From positions 868,001-932,000 of the forward strand of contig OY969774.1 in NCBI GenBank assembly GCA_963702955.1: a stretch of DNA of 64,000 nt, written 5' to 3'. The notes beneath the pieces are model-generated. The model was given only the letters and a program-made list of their open reading frames with translations, was not told the origin of the DNA and searched no databases. Of the stretch, positions 32,207 to 41,220 are shown in pieces. Each line of letters opens with the position of its first letter. The first letter of the stretch is position 1. The translations under genes and the position numbers were made by a program. The stretch comes from VRUE01 sp963702955. GTDB taxonomy: Bacteria > Actinomycetota > Thermoleophilia > Solirubrobacterales > 70-9.

Positions 32207-34105
32207 CTAGGCGAGCGAGGGGGACAGCTCGGCTGCCCGCTGGGCATTCTTTTCGGAGACGACGATCACCCGGCAGGGCCGCTCGCCGAGCACCGTCTGC
32301 AGGGTCTTGTCGTAGAGCGGCCGGCCGTTGCGGTAGCGCAGCCCGACGACGATCGCCGCCGCGGCGATCAGCTTCGCCTCGTCGGCGATCGAGTAGCCGG
32401 CCTGGCCCGGCCGCACCCGCTCGACGTGACCGGTGACCCGCTGGCCACCGATCAGCTTCGCCTGCTCGATCTTGCTCTGCGCCTCGGCTTCCTGCTCGCG
32501 CAGCTCGGCGTCGAGCGGCAGGTTCGTCGGCACGGTCAGCATCGAGTGGATGTGGATGCCGCGGCGCCGCTTCGACGCCAGCTTGGCGGCGGTGGCGACC
32601 ATCTCCTCCGAGAACGGCTCGCCGTCCGCGAAGGCGACGAGGACGCTGCGGTACTCGATCTCCTCCACGCCCAGCGGCTCCGGCAGCAGGACCTTCACGG
32701 TCTCGGTCAGCGGCAGCTTCTGGTTGCGGCGGTAGAGCACGTAGACGACGATGCCGAGGACCATCCAGCCGATGCCGACCGCGAGGGTGCGGGGGTTGAG
32801 AGCCATCACCACGATCCAGGCCCCGAAGGTTCCGAGGCCGCCCAGCACCGCCGTCAGCGGCACCTCGAAGCCGAAGGCGCGGAAGTTGAGCGGCGGCTTC
32901 CAGGGGCGCTCGTCCTCAGATTTACGTCGCCGCAGCTGGATCACCGAGACGTGGGCGATCGTGAACGAGAGCATCGCGCCGAACGAGTACAGCGTCGCCA
33001 GGAAGTCGGTCTTGCCGGGGATCAACGTGATCATCGCCACCGCGGAGAAGACGAGGATCGCGATGTAGGGGGTGCGGTAGCGCGGGTGGACCTGGCGCAG
33101 CCCCTCCGGCAGCTGGCGGTGCTGGCCCATCGAGTAGGTGAGGCGCGAGACCCCGATCAACCCGGCGTTGGTGGCGATCAGGAGGATCACCGCGGCGAGG
33201 ATGCCGACGTAGTAGCGCAGCGCTTCGGTCGGGCCGGCGCTGAGGCCGAGGTTCTCGACGATGCCGAGGATCGGATCGTTGGCGAACTGCGAGCCGAGCG
33301 CCGTCGCGTAGTGGCCGGCGGAGTTCTGGACGACCGGCATCGCCGAGAGGGCGACGACCGGGATCAGCAGGTATAGGCCGAGCACGGCGGCGACGGTGAA
33401 GCCGACGCTGCGGGGGATCGTGCGCGCCGCGTCCTTGGCCTCCTCGGCCATGTTGGAGATCGTCTCGATCCCGGTGTAGGCGATCATCCCGACCGCGATC
33501 CCGAGCGCGAAGTCGCTCCAAGTCGGCGCCACCCCGAGGTGGACGTTGTCGACGAGCACCTGCGGGCTCAGCACCAGGACGACGCCGATCCCGACCAGCA
33601 CGACCTGCGTCGCCAGGTCGGCCACGGCCAGCACCAGGTTGAGCTTCGCCGACTCCTGCGAGCCGCGGATGTTGAGCAGCGCCAGCGCCGCGATCAGGAC
33701 CGCGCCGCCGACGATGTCGCCGGGGTTGTGGCCGAGCGGCGCCCAGAACACGGCCAGGTAGTGGGGCACGAAGTAGGCCGAGATCGCGACCGTGATCGTG
33801 TAGTTGAGCATCTGCCCCCAGGCGGCGATGAAGCTGACCAGCTCGTTGAAGGCGTGGCGGGCGAAGCTCGAGGAGCCGCCCGCCTCCGGGTACATCACGG
33901 TGGCCTCGGCGTAGGTCGCCGCGGTCGCGGCGAAGATCAGGCCGGAGATGATGAAGGCGATCGGGGTGAGGCCGAGGGCGAAGGCCGCGGTCACCCCCAG
34001 CGCGTAGTAGATCGAGGAGCCGACGTTGCCGTAGGCGGCGGAGAAGAGCGCGCCGACGCCGTGGACGCGGCTCAGCGATTCGTCTCTGGGGATTCGCTGG
34101 GCCAT
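32207..34105 (-). CDS. APC-family permease with C-terminal USP-like domain (2)
   Basis: 632 aa, paralog of permease 1. APC core with VGSSIYYALGVTA and GGSSSFARHAFNELVSF, then a USP-like tail from about residue 470 (EYRSVLVAFADGEPF). A YDKTLQTVLGERPCRVIVVSE ending is typical of the last USP strand. First gene of a likely operon: permease 2, small protein, permease 1, RCK, RCK, reductase. Confidence 0.9.
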   Translation of the reverse strand: MAQRIPRDESLSRVHGVGALFSAAYGNVGSSIYYALGVTAAFALGLTPIAFIISGLIFAATAATYAEATVMYPEAGGSSSFARHAFNELVSFIAAWGQMLNYTITVAISAYFVPHYLAVFWAPLGHNPGDIVGGAVLIAALALLNIRGSQESAKLNLVLAVADLATQVVLVGIGVVLVLSPQVLVDNVHLGVAPTWSDFALGIAVGMIAYTGIETISNMAEEAKDAARTIPRSVGFTVAAVLGLYLLIPVVALSAMPVVQNSAGHYATALGSQFANDPILGIVENLGLSAGPTEALRYYVGILAAVILLIATNAGLIGVSRLTYSMGQHRQLPEGLRQVHPRYRTPYIAILVFSAVAMITLIPGKTDFLATLYSFGAMLSFTIAHVSVIQLRRRKSEDERPWKPPLNFRAFGFEVPLTAVLGGLGTFGAWIVVMALNPRTLAVGIGWMVLGIVVYVLYRRNQKLPLTETVKVLLPEPLGVEEIEYRSVLVAFADGEPFSEEMVATAAKLASKRRRGIHIHSMLTVPTNLPLDAELREQEAEAQSKIEQAKLIGGQRVTGHVERVRPGQAGYSIADEAKLIAAAAIVVGLRYRNGRPLYDKTLQTVLGERPCRVIVVSEKNAQRAAELSPSLA

Positions 34106-34217
34106 CTAGAGGTTGGGAGGGGACATCCGGCCCGAATATACGCGCCGCCCCGGGTGAGAGGATCGCCCCGGTTCAGTGAGCTCGTCCGAGCTCCCAACTA
34201 CTCCGGGGAGGAAGCAG

Positions 34218-34691
34218 ATGGAGAGAGAAAACCGCCAATCCTGGGTCCTGATCGCCCTCGCCGCACTCGGCCTGGCGCTCGGCGTGATCGCCCTGATAGT
34301 CGCTTTCAACGCGAAGAGCGCCAGCGACGACGCCGCCAGCCAGAAGTCGGTCGACGAAGTCTCCACCGAGCTCTCCAACCTGGTCAACCGCCTCGGCATC
34401 GCCGAGGCGAGCCTGACCGGCGAACAGTCGGCCCTGAAGGGCAAGGCGAAGCGGGCGATCAAGGAATCGCGCAGCGCAGTGATCAACCTCTCCAACCGCG
34501 TCGACAAGCTCGAGCGGGAAACGGCTGCGCTCGACAAGTCCGCCGCACAGACCGCATCCCTGACCAAGCAGGTCGGCTCGCTGCAGAACCAGGTCGACAC
34601 GGTCAACTCCCGCGTGACGACGCTCAACAAGCGGGTGACCAGGCTGAGCGGCCGGGTGAGTCAGAACGGCGGCCAATCCGCAGGGGGGTAG
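34218..34691 (+). CDS. Membrane-anchored coiled-coil protein
   Basis: 157 aa from the ATG after GGGGAGG. Short basic N terminus, one transmembrane helix (WVLIALAALGLALGVIALIVAF), then a coiled coil (about 45-150) with heptads of V/L/A. Cytosolic or external placement of the coil is unclear. Function unknown. Divergent from the permease operon (112-base gap). Confidence 0.8.
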   Translation: MERENRQSWVLIALAALGLALGVIALIVAFNAKSASDDAASQKSVDEVSTELSNLVNRLGIAEASLTGEQSALKGKAKRAIKESRSAVINLSNRVDKLERETAALDKSAAQTASLTKQVGSLQNQVDTVNSRVTTLNKRVTRLSGRVSQNGGQSAGG

Positions 34692-34782
34692 GCAACCCGG
34701 CTTTTGGCCTCAGCCGGCGGGAGGGGTCGGGGTGTCCCTTCCTACGTCCTGCCGGACACCGTCGCGCTACCCTCGGGCGCCG

Positions 34783-34995
34783 ATGAACGCGCACTACGAC
34801 CCAGAGGTCAACATTGCCCTGCTGGTCTTCGAGGAAGGCGCCGCCGTCAGCGAAGAGCACGACTGGGGCCTGATCGACCGCGACCCCGACGACGGCCACC
34901 TGATGGGCTTCGAGATCTGGGACGCCCGCAAACGTCTACCCCCCGAGCTGATAGACGCCCTCCCGACCTCCGGTCGCAACCGAGACGCAGCCTAG
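34783..34995 (+). CDS. DUF2283-type small protein
   Basis: 70 aa: YDPEVNIALLVFEEGAAVS, then DRDPDDGHLMGFEIWDARKRLP, matching the DUF2283 pattern in which a beta meander ends in a 'GieIldA' strand. TACCCT lies 9 bases before the ATG with no Shine-Dalgarno. Function unknown. Confidence 0.78.
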   Translation: MNAHYDPEVNIALLVFEEGAAVSEEHDWGLIDRDPDDGHLMGFEIWDARKRLPPELIDALPTSGRNRDAA

Positions 34996-35085
34996 CGACC
35001 CCGACGTAACGCCTGGGCCTCACCAGCCAGGCCACGAAGACCCGGCGTCCTGACTCCCACGCGTCGCGTCTGTGCGCAGCTCGAA

Positions 35086-35198
35086 GGAGGGGCAGGGTGC
35101 CCCTCCCCGCGGCTTGTACTTTTTCCGCGGCGACATCCGCGGACAGCCTCAAGCGGTCTTCGGAAAAAGTTGAGCGGGGAGGGGCACCCTGCCCCTCC
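35086..35198. repeat. Long nested inverted repeat between DUF2283 and hppA genes
   Basis: Perfect 25-base arms (35086-35110 and 35174-35198), each itself a palindrome (GGAGGGGCA, GGG, TGCCCCTCC). An inner pair ACTTTTTCCG/CGGAAAAAGT (35118-35127, 35161-35170) and CCGCGG repeats lie between. It ends 16 bases from the hppA stop. Probably a two-way terminator or a dispersed palindromic element. It shares CTTGTACTTTT with the element at 51744-51806. Confidence 0.75.
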
Positions 35199-35214
35199 CC
35201 CACGTCTCGGAGTC

Positions 35215-37302
35215 CTAGAAGTGAACGATCGGGATGATCAGGATGGCGACGATGTTGGCCACCTTGATCATCGGGTTGATCGCCGGCCCGGCCGTGTCCT
35301 TGTAGGGATCGCCGACCGTGTCGCCGGTCACCGAAGCGGCATGGGCCTCGGAGCCCTTGCCGCCGTGGGCGCCGTCCTCGATCAGCTTCTTGGCGTTGTC
35401 CCAGGCACCGCCGCCGGCGGTCATCGAGATCGCGGCGAAGAGGCCGACGACGATCACCCCGATCAGCAGCCCGCCGAGCGCGTCGACGCTGAGCAGGCCG
35501 ACGATCACCGGGACGACGATCGGGATCAGGGCGGGCAGGATCATCTCTTTCTGCGCCGCCGCGGTGACGATCGCGACCGTCTTCCCGTACTCGGGTTTCT
35601 CGGTCCCCTCCATGATCCCGGGGTGCTCGCGGAACTGTTTGCGCACCTCTTCGACCACCTGGCCGCCGGCGCGACCGACCGCCTCGATCGCAAAGGCCGC
35701 GAACAGGTAGACCATCATGCCGCCGATGATCAAGCCGATCAGCACGTCGGGGCTGGTCAGGTTGAAGAGGCCGTTGAGGTCGAAGCCGGCCGGCGCCTGG
35801 CCGGCGAGTTCGCTCTTGAAGGCCGCGAACAGCACCAGCGCCGCCAGCGCCGCCGAGCCGATCGCGTAGCCCTTGGTCACCGCCTTGGTCGTGTTGCCGA
35901 CCGCGTCGAGCGGATCGGTGACGTTGCGCACCTCCTCGGGCAGGTCGGCCATCTCGGCGATCCCGCCGGCGTTGTCGGTGATCGGCCCGAAGGCGTCGAG
36001 GGCGACGATCAGGCCGCAGAGCGAGAGCTGTGCCATCACGGCGATGCCGATGCCGTAGATGCCGGCGAGCTCGTTGGCGGCGAGGATCGCCAGGGCGATC
36101 ACCAGCGCCGGGGCCGCGGTCGACTGGAAGCCCTGCGCCAGCCCCTGGATGATGTTGGTCGCGTGGCCGGTCTCCGAGGCGTCGGCGATCGTCCTCACCG
36201 GGCGGAAACGGGTCGAGGTGTAGTAGTCGGTGATCACGAACAGCAGCGCGGTCACGGCGACGCCGATCACCGCGCAGAGCCAGAGGTCGGTGGTGGTGAT
36301 CGCCTTGGCGCCGGCGCTGAGGCCGAGCCGCACCGGGTCGCTCATCATCCAGTGGGTGATCGGGTAGAAGGCCGCGATCGAGAGCGCCCCGGAGACGATC
36401 ATGCCGGTGTAGAGCGCACCCTCGACCCGGTCCGATTTGGTCCGCACCGAGAGCGCCCCGACGATCGAGGCGATGATCGCGACGGCGCCGATGACCAGTG
36501 GGAAGATCGCCACCTCGCGCGAGAATTCCCCGCCCGAGCCGGTGAAGGTGAGGACGCCGAGCAGCATCACGGCGACCGAGGTGACCGCGTAGGTCTCGAA
36601 CAGGTCGGCCGCCATGCCGGCGCAGTCGCCGACGTTGTCGCCGACGTTGTCGGCGATCACGGCCGGGTTGCGGGGATCGTCCTCGGGAATCCCGGCCTCG
36701 ACCTTGCCGACCAGGTCGGCGCCGACGTCGGCGGCCTTGGTGAAGATGCCGCCGCCGAGACGGGCGAAGACCGAGATCAGCGAGCCGCCGAAGCCGAGGC
36801 CGATCAGCGCGTCGACCGCGTCCTTGTCGCTGGTGCCGGTGAGGACGAGCAGTCCGTAGTAGCCGGCGACGCCGAAGAGGGCGAGGCCGACGACGAGCAG
36901 GCCGGTGACCGAGCCGCCTTTGAAGGCGACGTCGAGCGCCGGCGGCACGCCACCGCGGGCCGCCTCGGCGACGCGCGAGTTGGCGCGAACCGAGAGGTTC
37001 ATCCCGATGAACCCGGTCGCGCCCGAGAGGGTGCCGCCGATCACGAACCCGATCGCGGTCTTGTAGTCCTGCAGGATCAGAAGGACGATCGCGAGCGGAA
37101 TCGCGACCGCGGCGATGATCATGTACTGGCGGTTTAGGTAGGCCTTGGCGCCTTCCTGCACCGCGCCTGAGATTTCCTGCATGCGCTCGTTGCCCGGCGA
37201 CTTGCTGAGCAGGCGCTGGGTGATGATAAGTCCGTAGACAACTGCGGCGCCGGCGCAGACGAGCGCGACGACGACTCCGTATTCGGTCAAGAAGCTGGTC
37301 AA
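35215..37302 (-). CDS. hppA: Membrane-bound H+-translocating pyrophosphatase
   Basis: 695 aa, about 16 transmembrane helices. Pyrophosphate-binding motifs GGGIFTKAADVGADLVGKVE and DNVGDNVGDCAGMAADLFE. The residue that sets the cation class is Lys (GNTTKAVTKG), so this is the K+-independent H+-pumping type. TTG start with GGAGG 8 bases upstream. It uses PPi from biosynthesis (tRNA charging, polymerases) to energise the membrane. Confidence 0.96.
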   Translation of the reverse strand: MTSFLTEYGVVVALVCAGAAVVYGLIITQRLLSKSPGNERMQEISGAVQEGAKAYLNRQYMIIAAVAIPLAIVLLILQDYKTAIGFVIGGTLSGATGFIGMNLSVRANSRVAEAARGGVPPALDVAFKGGSVTGLLVVGLALFGVAGYYGLLVLTGTSDKDAVDALIGLGFGGSLISVFARLGGGIFTKAADVGADLVGKVEAGIPEDDPRNPAVIADNVGDNVGDCAGMAADLFETYAVTSVAVMLLGVLTFTGSGGEFSREVAIFPLVIGAVAIIASIVGALSVRTKSDRVEGALYTGMIVSGALSIAAFYPITHWMMSDPVRLGLSAGAKAITTTDLWLCAVIGVAVTALLFVITDYYTSTRFRPVRTIADASETGHATNIIQGLAQGFQSTAAPALVIALAILAANELAGIYGIGIAVMAQLSLCGLIVALDAFGPITDNAGGIAEMADLPEEVRNVTDPLDAVGNTTKAVTKGYAIGSAALAALVLFAAFKSELAGQAPAGFDLNGLFNLTSPDVLIGLIIGGMMVYLFAAFAIEAVGRAGGQVVEEVRKQFREHPGIMEGTEKPEYGKTVAIVTAAAQKEMILPALIPIVVPVIVGLLSVDALGGLLIGVIVVGLFAAISMTAGGGAWDNAKKLIEDGAHGGKGSEAHAASVTGDTVGDPYKDTAGPAINPMIKVANIVAILIIPIVHF

Positions 37303-37384
37303 GTCAGGTCCCTCCGGGGTGGTTTGAGCGGCCCGGGACTCTATAAGGGGTTACGGATACCGCGTCCCCACGCCCCCCGCACGT

Positions 37385-38542
37385 CTATGCGGCTTGGGGG
37401 GCGGCGGTGTAGGTGCGGCGCGTCTCGCGCACGGCGTCGCGGTAGACGTCCTCGATCGAGACCCCCGACTCGAACGCCTCGCGGGCTCGCTGGGCGCCGT
37501 TGCACTGCGGCAGCCGTGCCTCGATGCCGAGCTGCGAGCGGGCCGGCTCGGTCCAGGCGAGCAGGCCCTCGAGGGCAGCCCGCGCCTCGACCTCCTCGCC
37601 GCGCCGAAAGTCGATCAACATGCCGCCCATCCCGTGGCGGATCGCTCGCCAGAGGTTCTCCTCGATCTCGCGGTCGCTCAGCGGCGCGCCGGCGCCGTCG
37701 TAGCCGCGCTCGTCGTAGTCGAGCGCGGCCTGGGCGATGCAGGCGGCGATCAGGCCGGCCAGCCCGAACGACTCCTCGCCCCGGGTCTGGGCGTCGCAGA
37801 TCCGCACCTCGACCGTGCCGAACTCGTGGTGCGGCCGCACGCTCCACCACAGCTGGGTCAACTCGACCACGCTGCCGGTGCGCTGCAGCAGGCCGACGAA
37901 GTCGGCGTAGCGCTGCCAGTCGCGGAACGGACTCGGCACGCCGCAACGCGGGAAGGTGCGGGTGAAGATCTCGGTGCGGACCGTGTGCAGGCCGCTGTCG
38001 CGGCGGTCGAGGAAGGGCGAGTTGGCGGAAGCCGCCAGCAGCAGCGGCAGCAGCTCGCGCATCCGGTCACAGACGGCGATCGCCCGGTCGGCGCCGCGCA
38101 CGCCCATGTGGACGTGCAGGCTCCAGGTGTTGTTGCGCTGGGCGACCCAGCCCAGTTCGTGGCGCAACCGGTTGTAGTGCGGGGTGTCGATGATCCGCTG
38201 GTCGAGGTAGTTCGCCCAGGGATGGGTGCCCATCGCCGCCAGCGCCAGGCCCATTCCGTCGACCAGCTCGAAGAGTCGGGTTCGCCGCTCGCGCTGGGCC
38301 TCGACCGCCGCCCCGAAGCCGGTCGCCCGGCCGGAGCGGATCTCGATCTCCGAGGCGATCAGCTCGCCCGCCGCCGAGTCGGCGAGCAGGTCGTCCTTCC
38401 GGCAGGCCCCGTAGACGTCCTCGAAGCGGTGCTCCAGCTCCAGCGTGGCCGGGTCGAGGATCGCGAACTCCTCCTCGAGGCCGATCGTGAAATCGGTCGA
38501 GGACTCGAATCTCTCCCGAGCGAGGTCGAGGTCCAGGGGCAA
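37385..38542 (-). CDS. GCS2/YbdK-family carboxylate-amine ligase
   Basis: 385 aa from a TTG 4 bases after the rex stop. A TTG at 38584 would overlap rex and add 14 poor residues. Family motifs: FTIGLEEEFAILDP, THPWANYLDQRI, NTWSLHVHMGV, and HHEFGTVEVRICDAQT. ATP-dependent ligases of this type join Glu and Cys or similar pairs. In actinobacteria they include both EgtA-like and YbdK proteins, so the substrate is open. Next to rex and a glutaredoxin-like gene, a redox thiol role is plausible. Confidence 0.88.
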   Translation of the reverse strand: MPLDLDLARERFESSTDFTIGLEEEFAILDPATLELEHRFEDVYGACRKDDLLADSAAGELIASEIEIRSGRATGFGAAVEAQRERRTRLFELVDGMGLALAAMGTHPWANYLDQRIIDTPHYNRLRHELGWVAQRNNTWSLHVHMGVRGADRAIAVCDRMRELLPLLLAASANSPFLDRRDSGLHTVRTEIFTRTFPRCGVPSPFRDWQRYADFVGLLQRTGSVVELTQLWWSVRPHHEFGTVEVRICDAQTRGEESFGLAGLIAACIAQAALDYDERGYDGAGAPLSDREIEENLWRAIRHGMGGMLIDFRRGEEVEARAALEGLLAWTEPARSQLGIEARLPQCNGAQRAREAFESGVSIEDVYRDAVRETRRTYTAAPQAA

Positions 38543-38546
38543 GGAT

Positions 38547-39218
38547 CTAGGCCAGGTAGAAGTAGAGCGCGTAGAGAAGGTCAACGGCGGGGCTGGAGGT
38601 GTGGACCGTCACCTCCGGCGGCACCTGCAGGAGCTGCTCGGAGTAGTTGAAGATGATCTTGACGCCGGCCTCGACCAGGCGGTCGGCGACAGCCTGAGCG
38701 GACGCGGCGGGGACGGCGAGGACCCCGACCACGATCTCCTGCTCGGCGACGACCTCCTCCAGCTCGCCGAAGTCGCGGACGCGCAGGGAGCCGACCTCGG
38801 AGCCGACCACCCCGGGGTCAACGTCGAACATCGCGACGACCTGGAAGCCGTGGTCGGCGAAGATGTCGGAGCTGGCGATCGCCTGGCCGAGGTTGCCGGC
38901 CCCGAAGAGGGCGATGTTGTGCTGGCCCGAGGTGCGGAGGATCTTGCGGATCTCGGCGACCAGCGAGTCGACCTTGTAGCCGACGCCGCGCTTGCCGAAC
39001 TTGCCGAAGCCGGAGAGGTCGCGGCGGATCTGGGTCGGGTTGATGTGGGTGTAGTCCGACAGTTCCTGCGAGGAGATCGTCTCGCGGCCCATCTTGCGCG
39101 CCTGCGTCAGCACCTGCAGGTAGCGCGACAGCCGCGCGGCGACGCCGAGCGAGAGCCGCTCGCCCTCGGCGATCAGCTCCTCGTCCACCTCAAGCTCCTC
39201 GACTGCCGGCTCGATCAT
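38547..39218 (-). CDS. rex: Redox-sensing transcriptional repressor Rex
   Basis: 223 aa. N-terminal winged helix (RLSRYLQVLTQ, ISSQELSDYTHINPTQIRRDLSGFGKFGKRGVGY) and a Rossmann NAD(H) domain (IALFGAGNLGQAIAS). C-terminal swapped helix VDLLYALYFYLA. It senses the NADH/NAD+ ratio and represses respiratory and fermentative genes. It overlaps the glutaredoxin-like gene by 29 bases. I did not find a clear Rex operator in the window. Confidence 0.95.
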   Translation of the reverse strand: MIEPAVEELEVDEELIAEGERLSLGVAARLSRYLQVLTQARKMGRETISSQELSDYTHINPTQIRRDLSGFGKFGKRGVGYKVDSLVAEIRKILRTSGQHNIALFGAGNLGQAIASSDIFADHGFQVVAMFDVDPGVVGSEVGSLRVRDFGELEEVVAEQEIVVGVLAVPAASAQAVADRLVEAGVKIIFNYSEQLLQVPPEVTVHTSSPAVDLLYALYFYLA

Positions 39219-39468
39219 CGTCGGGCCCCACAGTATCGAGCCGCGCCCGCAGAGCGGCCCGGTCGAGGACCAGCTCGGAGACGACCTCGCCGTCGAGCTC
39301 GACCACCGGGATGCGCTCGAGCATTCGCCGCAGCAGCGATTCCTCGCTCTCGATGTCGACCTCGCGCAGCTCGAAGCGGTAGCCGTCGCCGTGCAGGGCG
39401 ACGATCTCCTCCAGCGCCTGCTCGCAGAGGTGGCAGCCCGGGCGCGAGTAGATGACCAGCTCGGTCAT
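39190..39468 (-). CDS. Glutaredoxin-like (DUF836) thiol-disulfide protein
   Basis: 92 aa with the thioredoxin-fold redox site RPGCHLCEQA (CxxC) and the cis-Pro region ERIPVVELDGE. The ATG overlaps the tsaD stop (ATGA). The tail overlaps the rex start. A frame to 39696 is a shadow of tsaD. A cytosolic disulfide reductant is likely; partner unknown. Confidence 0.88.
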   Translation of the reverse strand: MTELVIYSRPGCHLCEQALEEIVALHGDGYRFELREVDIESEESLLRRMLERIPVVELDGEVVSELVLDRAALRARLDTVGPDDDRAGSRGA

Positions 39469-40490
39469 GCCGGGACCGGCGGGCGCCGGGTCGGCCGCGC
39501 GTCGTAGCCGAGGTACTCGGGGAACGGCAGGCGCGGCGCGAAGCGGGCGGCCGAGCCGATCATCGCCGCGTTGTCGGTGCAGAGCAGGCCCGGGACGAGC
39601 TTCAGCCGCACCCCGGCGTCCTCGCAGAGCGCCGTCACCGCCTCGCGCAGCGGCCCGTTGGCCGCCACGCCGCCGCCCAGCGCGACCGCCTCCCACTCGC
39701 CCCGCTTCAACGCCCGCTTCAGTTTCGAGGTCAGCTGCCCGACCGCCGCGGCCTGGAAGCCGGCCGCCAGGTCCGCGCGCCGCTCCCGCACCCGCTCGGG
39801 GCCGAGGTCGCGGCAGAGGTAGGCCAGAGCCGTCTTCAGGCCGCTGAAGCTGAAGTCGAGCCCGGGGTCGCGGGCCATCGCCACCGGCATCTCGAACGCC
39901 TCGGGGTCGCCCTCGGCCGCCAGCCGCTCCAGCGCCGGGCCGCCCGGATAGCCGAGCCCGAGCATCCGCGCGACCTTGTCGAAGGCCTCCCCGGCGGCGT
40001 CGTCGAGGGTCTGGCCGAGCACCTCGTGGCCGGCGTGGTCGCGCACCCCGGCGAGCATCGTGTGCCCGCCGCTCGCGACCAGGCAGAGGAACGGCGGGTC
40101 GAGCGGCTCGGGCTCGAGGAAGTTGGCGGCGACGTGGCCCTGCAGGTGGTCGACCGGGATCAGCGGCAGCCGCCGCGCCGCGGCCAGCGCCTTGGCGGTG
40201 CTGAGGCCGACCAGCAGCGCGCCGATCAGCCCGGGCCGGGTGGTGACGGCGACCGCCTCGACCTCGTCGAGCGTCACGCCGGCCTCGCCCAGCGCGGCTT
40301 CGACCACCGGCACGGTCAGCTCGAGGTGCCGGCGGGAGGCGACCTCGGGGACGATCCCGCCGAAGCCGGCGTGCGCCTCGGCCTGCGAGGAGATCACGTT
40401 GGAGAGGATGCGGCCGTCGTCGACGACGGCAGCGCAGGTGTCGTCGCAGGAGGTCTCGATCGCCAGGATCAAGCCGCTCAGTCCAGCCAC
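39465..40490 (-). CDS. tsaD: tRNA t6A37 threonylcarbamoyltransferase TsaD
   Basis: 341 aa. ASKHA-fold with the metal-binding HLQGH (residues about 113-117), IETSCDDTCAAV at the start, FSFSGLKTALA, and GGVAANGPLREA near the end. Transfers threonylcarbamoyl to A37 of ANN-decoding tRNAs with TsaB and TsaE, both nearby. It overlaps rimI by 13 bases. Together tsaE, tsaB, rimI and tsaD form the standard cluster. Confidence 0.97.
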   Translation of the reverse strand: MAGLSGLILAIETSCDDTCAAVVDDGRILSNVISSQAEAHAGFGGIVPEVASRRHLELTVPVVEAALGEAGVTLDEVEAVAVTTRPGLIGALLVGLSTAKALAAARRLPLIPVDHLQGHVAANFLEPEPLDPPFLCLVASGGHTMLAGVRDHAGHEVLGQTLDDAAGEAFDKVARMLGLGYPGGPALERLAAEGDPEAFEMPVAMARDPGLDFSFSGLKTALAYLCRDLGPERVRERRADLAAGFQAAAVGQLTSKLKRALKRGEWEAVALGGGVAANGPLREAVTALCEDAGVRLKLVPGLLCTDNAAMIGSAARFAPRLPFPEYLGYDARPTRRPPVPA

Positions 40491-40948
40491 ATGATCAGGG
40501 CGTCCTCGCCGTTGTCCTGGTAGTAGCGGGGACGCACTCCGGCCGAGCGGAAGCCGAGCTGCTCGTACATCGCGATCGCCTCGCGGTTGGAGACGCGCAC
40601 CTCGAGCGTGAACGGCAGCTCCCCTTCCCCCTCCTCGACCAGGCGCTCGATCAGCCGCGTGGCGACGCCGCGCCGGCGGCGCTCCGGCGCCACGGCGACG
40701 TTCATCAGGTGCCGGACGCGGTCGTAGCGCGAGCAGACCAGGTAGCCGGCCAGCTCGCCGCCCTCGCTCGCCGCGAGGCAGATCCCCGACGGCTTCGAGA
40801 GCTCCAGCACGAACATCGCCAGCGACCAGGGCGCCGGGAAGGAGCGCCGCTCGATCGAGATCACCGCCGGCAGGTCGCTGTAGGCGAGCCGCCGCACCGC
40901 GGTCGCTCCGCTCACCTCACTCGGATTTTTCGAGAGTGCCTCGCTCAT
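40478..40948 (-). CDS. rimI: Ribosomal-protein-alanine N-acetyltransferase RimI-like
   Basis: 156 aa GNAT: acetyl-CoA loop VAPERRRRGVATRLI, VRVSNREAIAMYEQLGF, and RPRYYQDNGEDALIM. It follows the usual tsaB-rimI-tsaD order. The ATG and ribosome site come from IS110 copy 2. Joining the flanks gives a native GTGAGCGAG start inside the tsaB tail. Substrates may be S18 or other N termini. Confidence 0.93.
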   Translation of the reverse strand: MSEALSKNPSEVSGATAVRRLAYSDLPAVISIERRSFPAPWSLAMFVLELSKPSGICLAASEGGELAGYLVCSRYDRVRHLMNVAVAPERRRRGVATRLIERLVEEGEGELPFTLEVRVSNREAIAMYEQLGFRSAGVRPRYYQDNGEDALIMWLD

Positions 40949-40955
40949 AGGCCAA

Positions 40956-40962
40956 CCTCCCC
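40956..40962 (-). promoter_or_regulatory. Outward Shine-Dalgarno supplied by IS copy 2 to rimI
   Basis: GGGGAGG on the minus strand, 7 bases before the ATG at 40948-40946. Same position within the element as in copy 1. Confidence 0.8.
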
Positions 40963-40965
40963 GTC

Positions 40966-41176
40966 ATTCTCCTGAGATTGAGAGGCCGAGCGCAGCGAGG
41001 CCGTCGAGAATCCCGGGGGAACGCATAGAGCCGACCCCCGCCGGGAGAGCGCCACGCTCGCTAGCCGCATAGACGGCCCGCGTGAGACCAGCGCCTCCCG
41101 GCGGTGCGAGGCGCCAGAAGCGCCAACAGGACGTGGTGCCCGCGAGCACCACCCTATGAGCATGCGCAACGGCTCC
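40966..41176 (+). ncRNA. Predicted IS110 bridge (seeker) RNA, copy 2
   Basis: Same sequence and folding as copy 1. Target guides CTCGCT (41057-41062) and GCGTGAG (41080-41086); donor guides ACAGGACGT (41126-41134) and CCTATGAG (41153-41160). Both copies carry identical guides and both sit in the same 12-base target, which supports the guide assignment. Confidence 0.85.
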
Positions 41177-41220
41177 TCGTGGCCGGCTGTCAGCCGAGAT
41201 GAATCGACCGAGGAGGAAGC

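Noticed and set aside
38547..39218. Rex operator (TTGTGA-N6-TCACAA) near rex
   Set aside because: No match was seen upstream of rex or its neighbours; the rex start lies inside the preceding gene.
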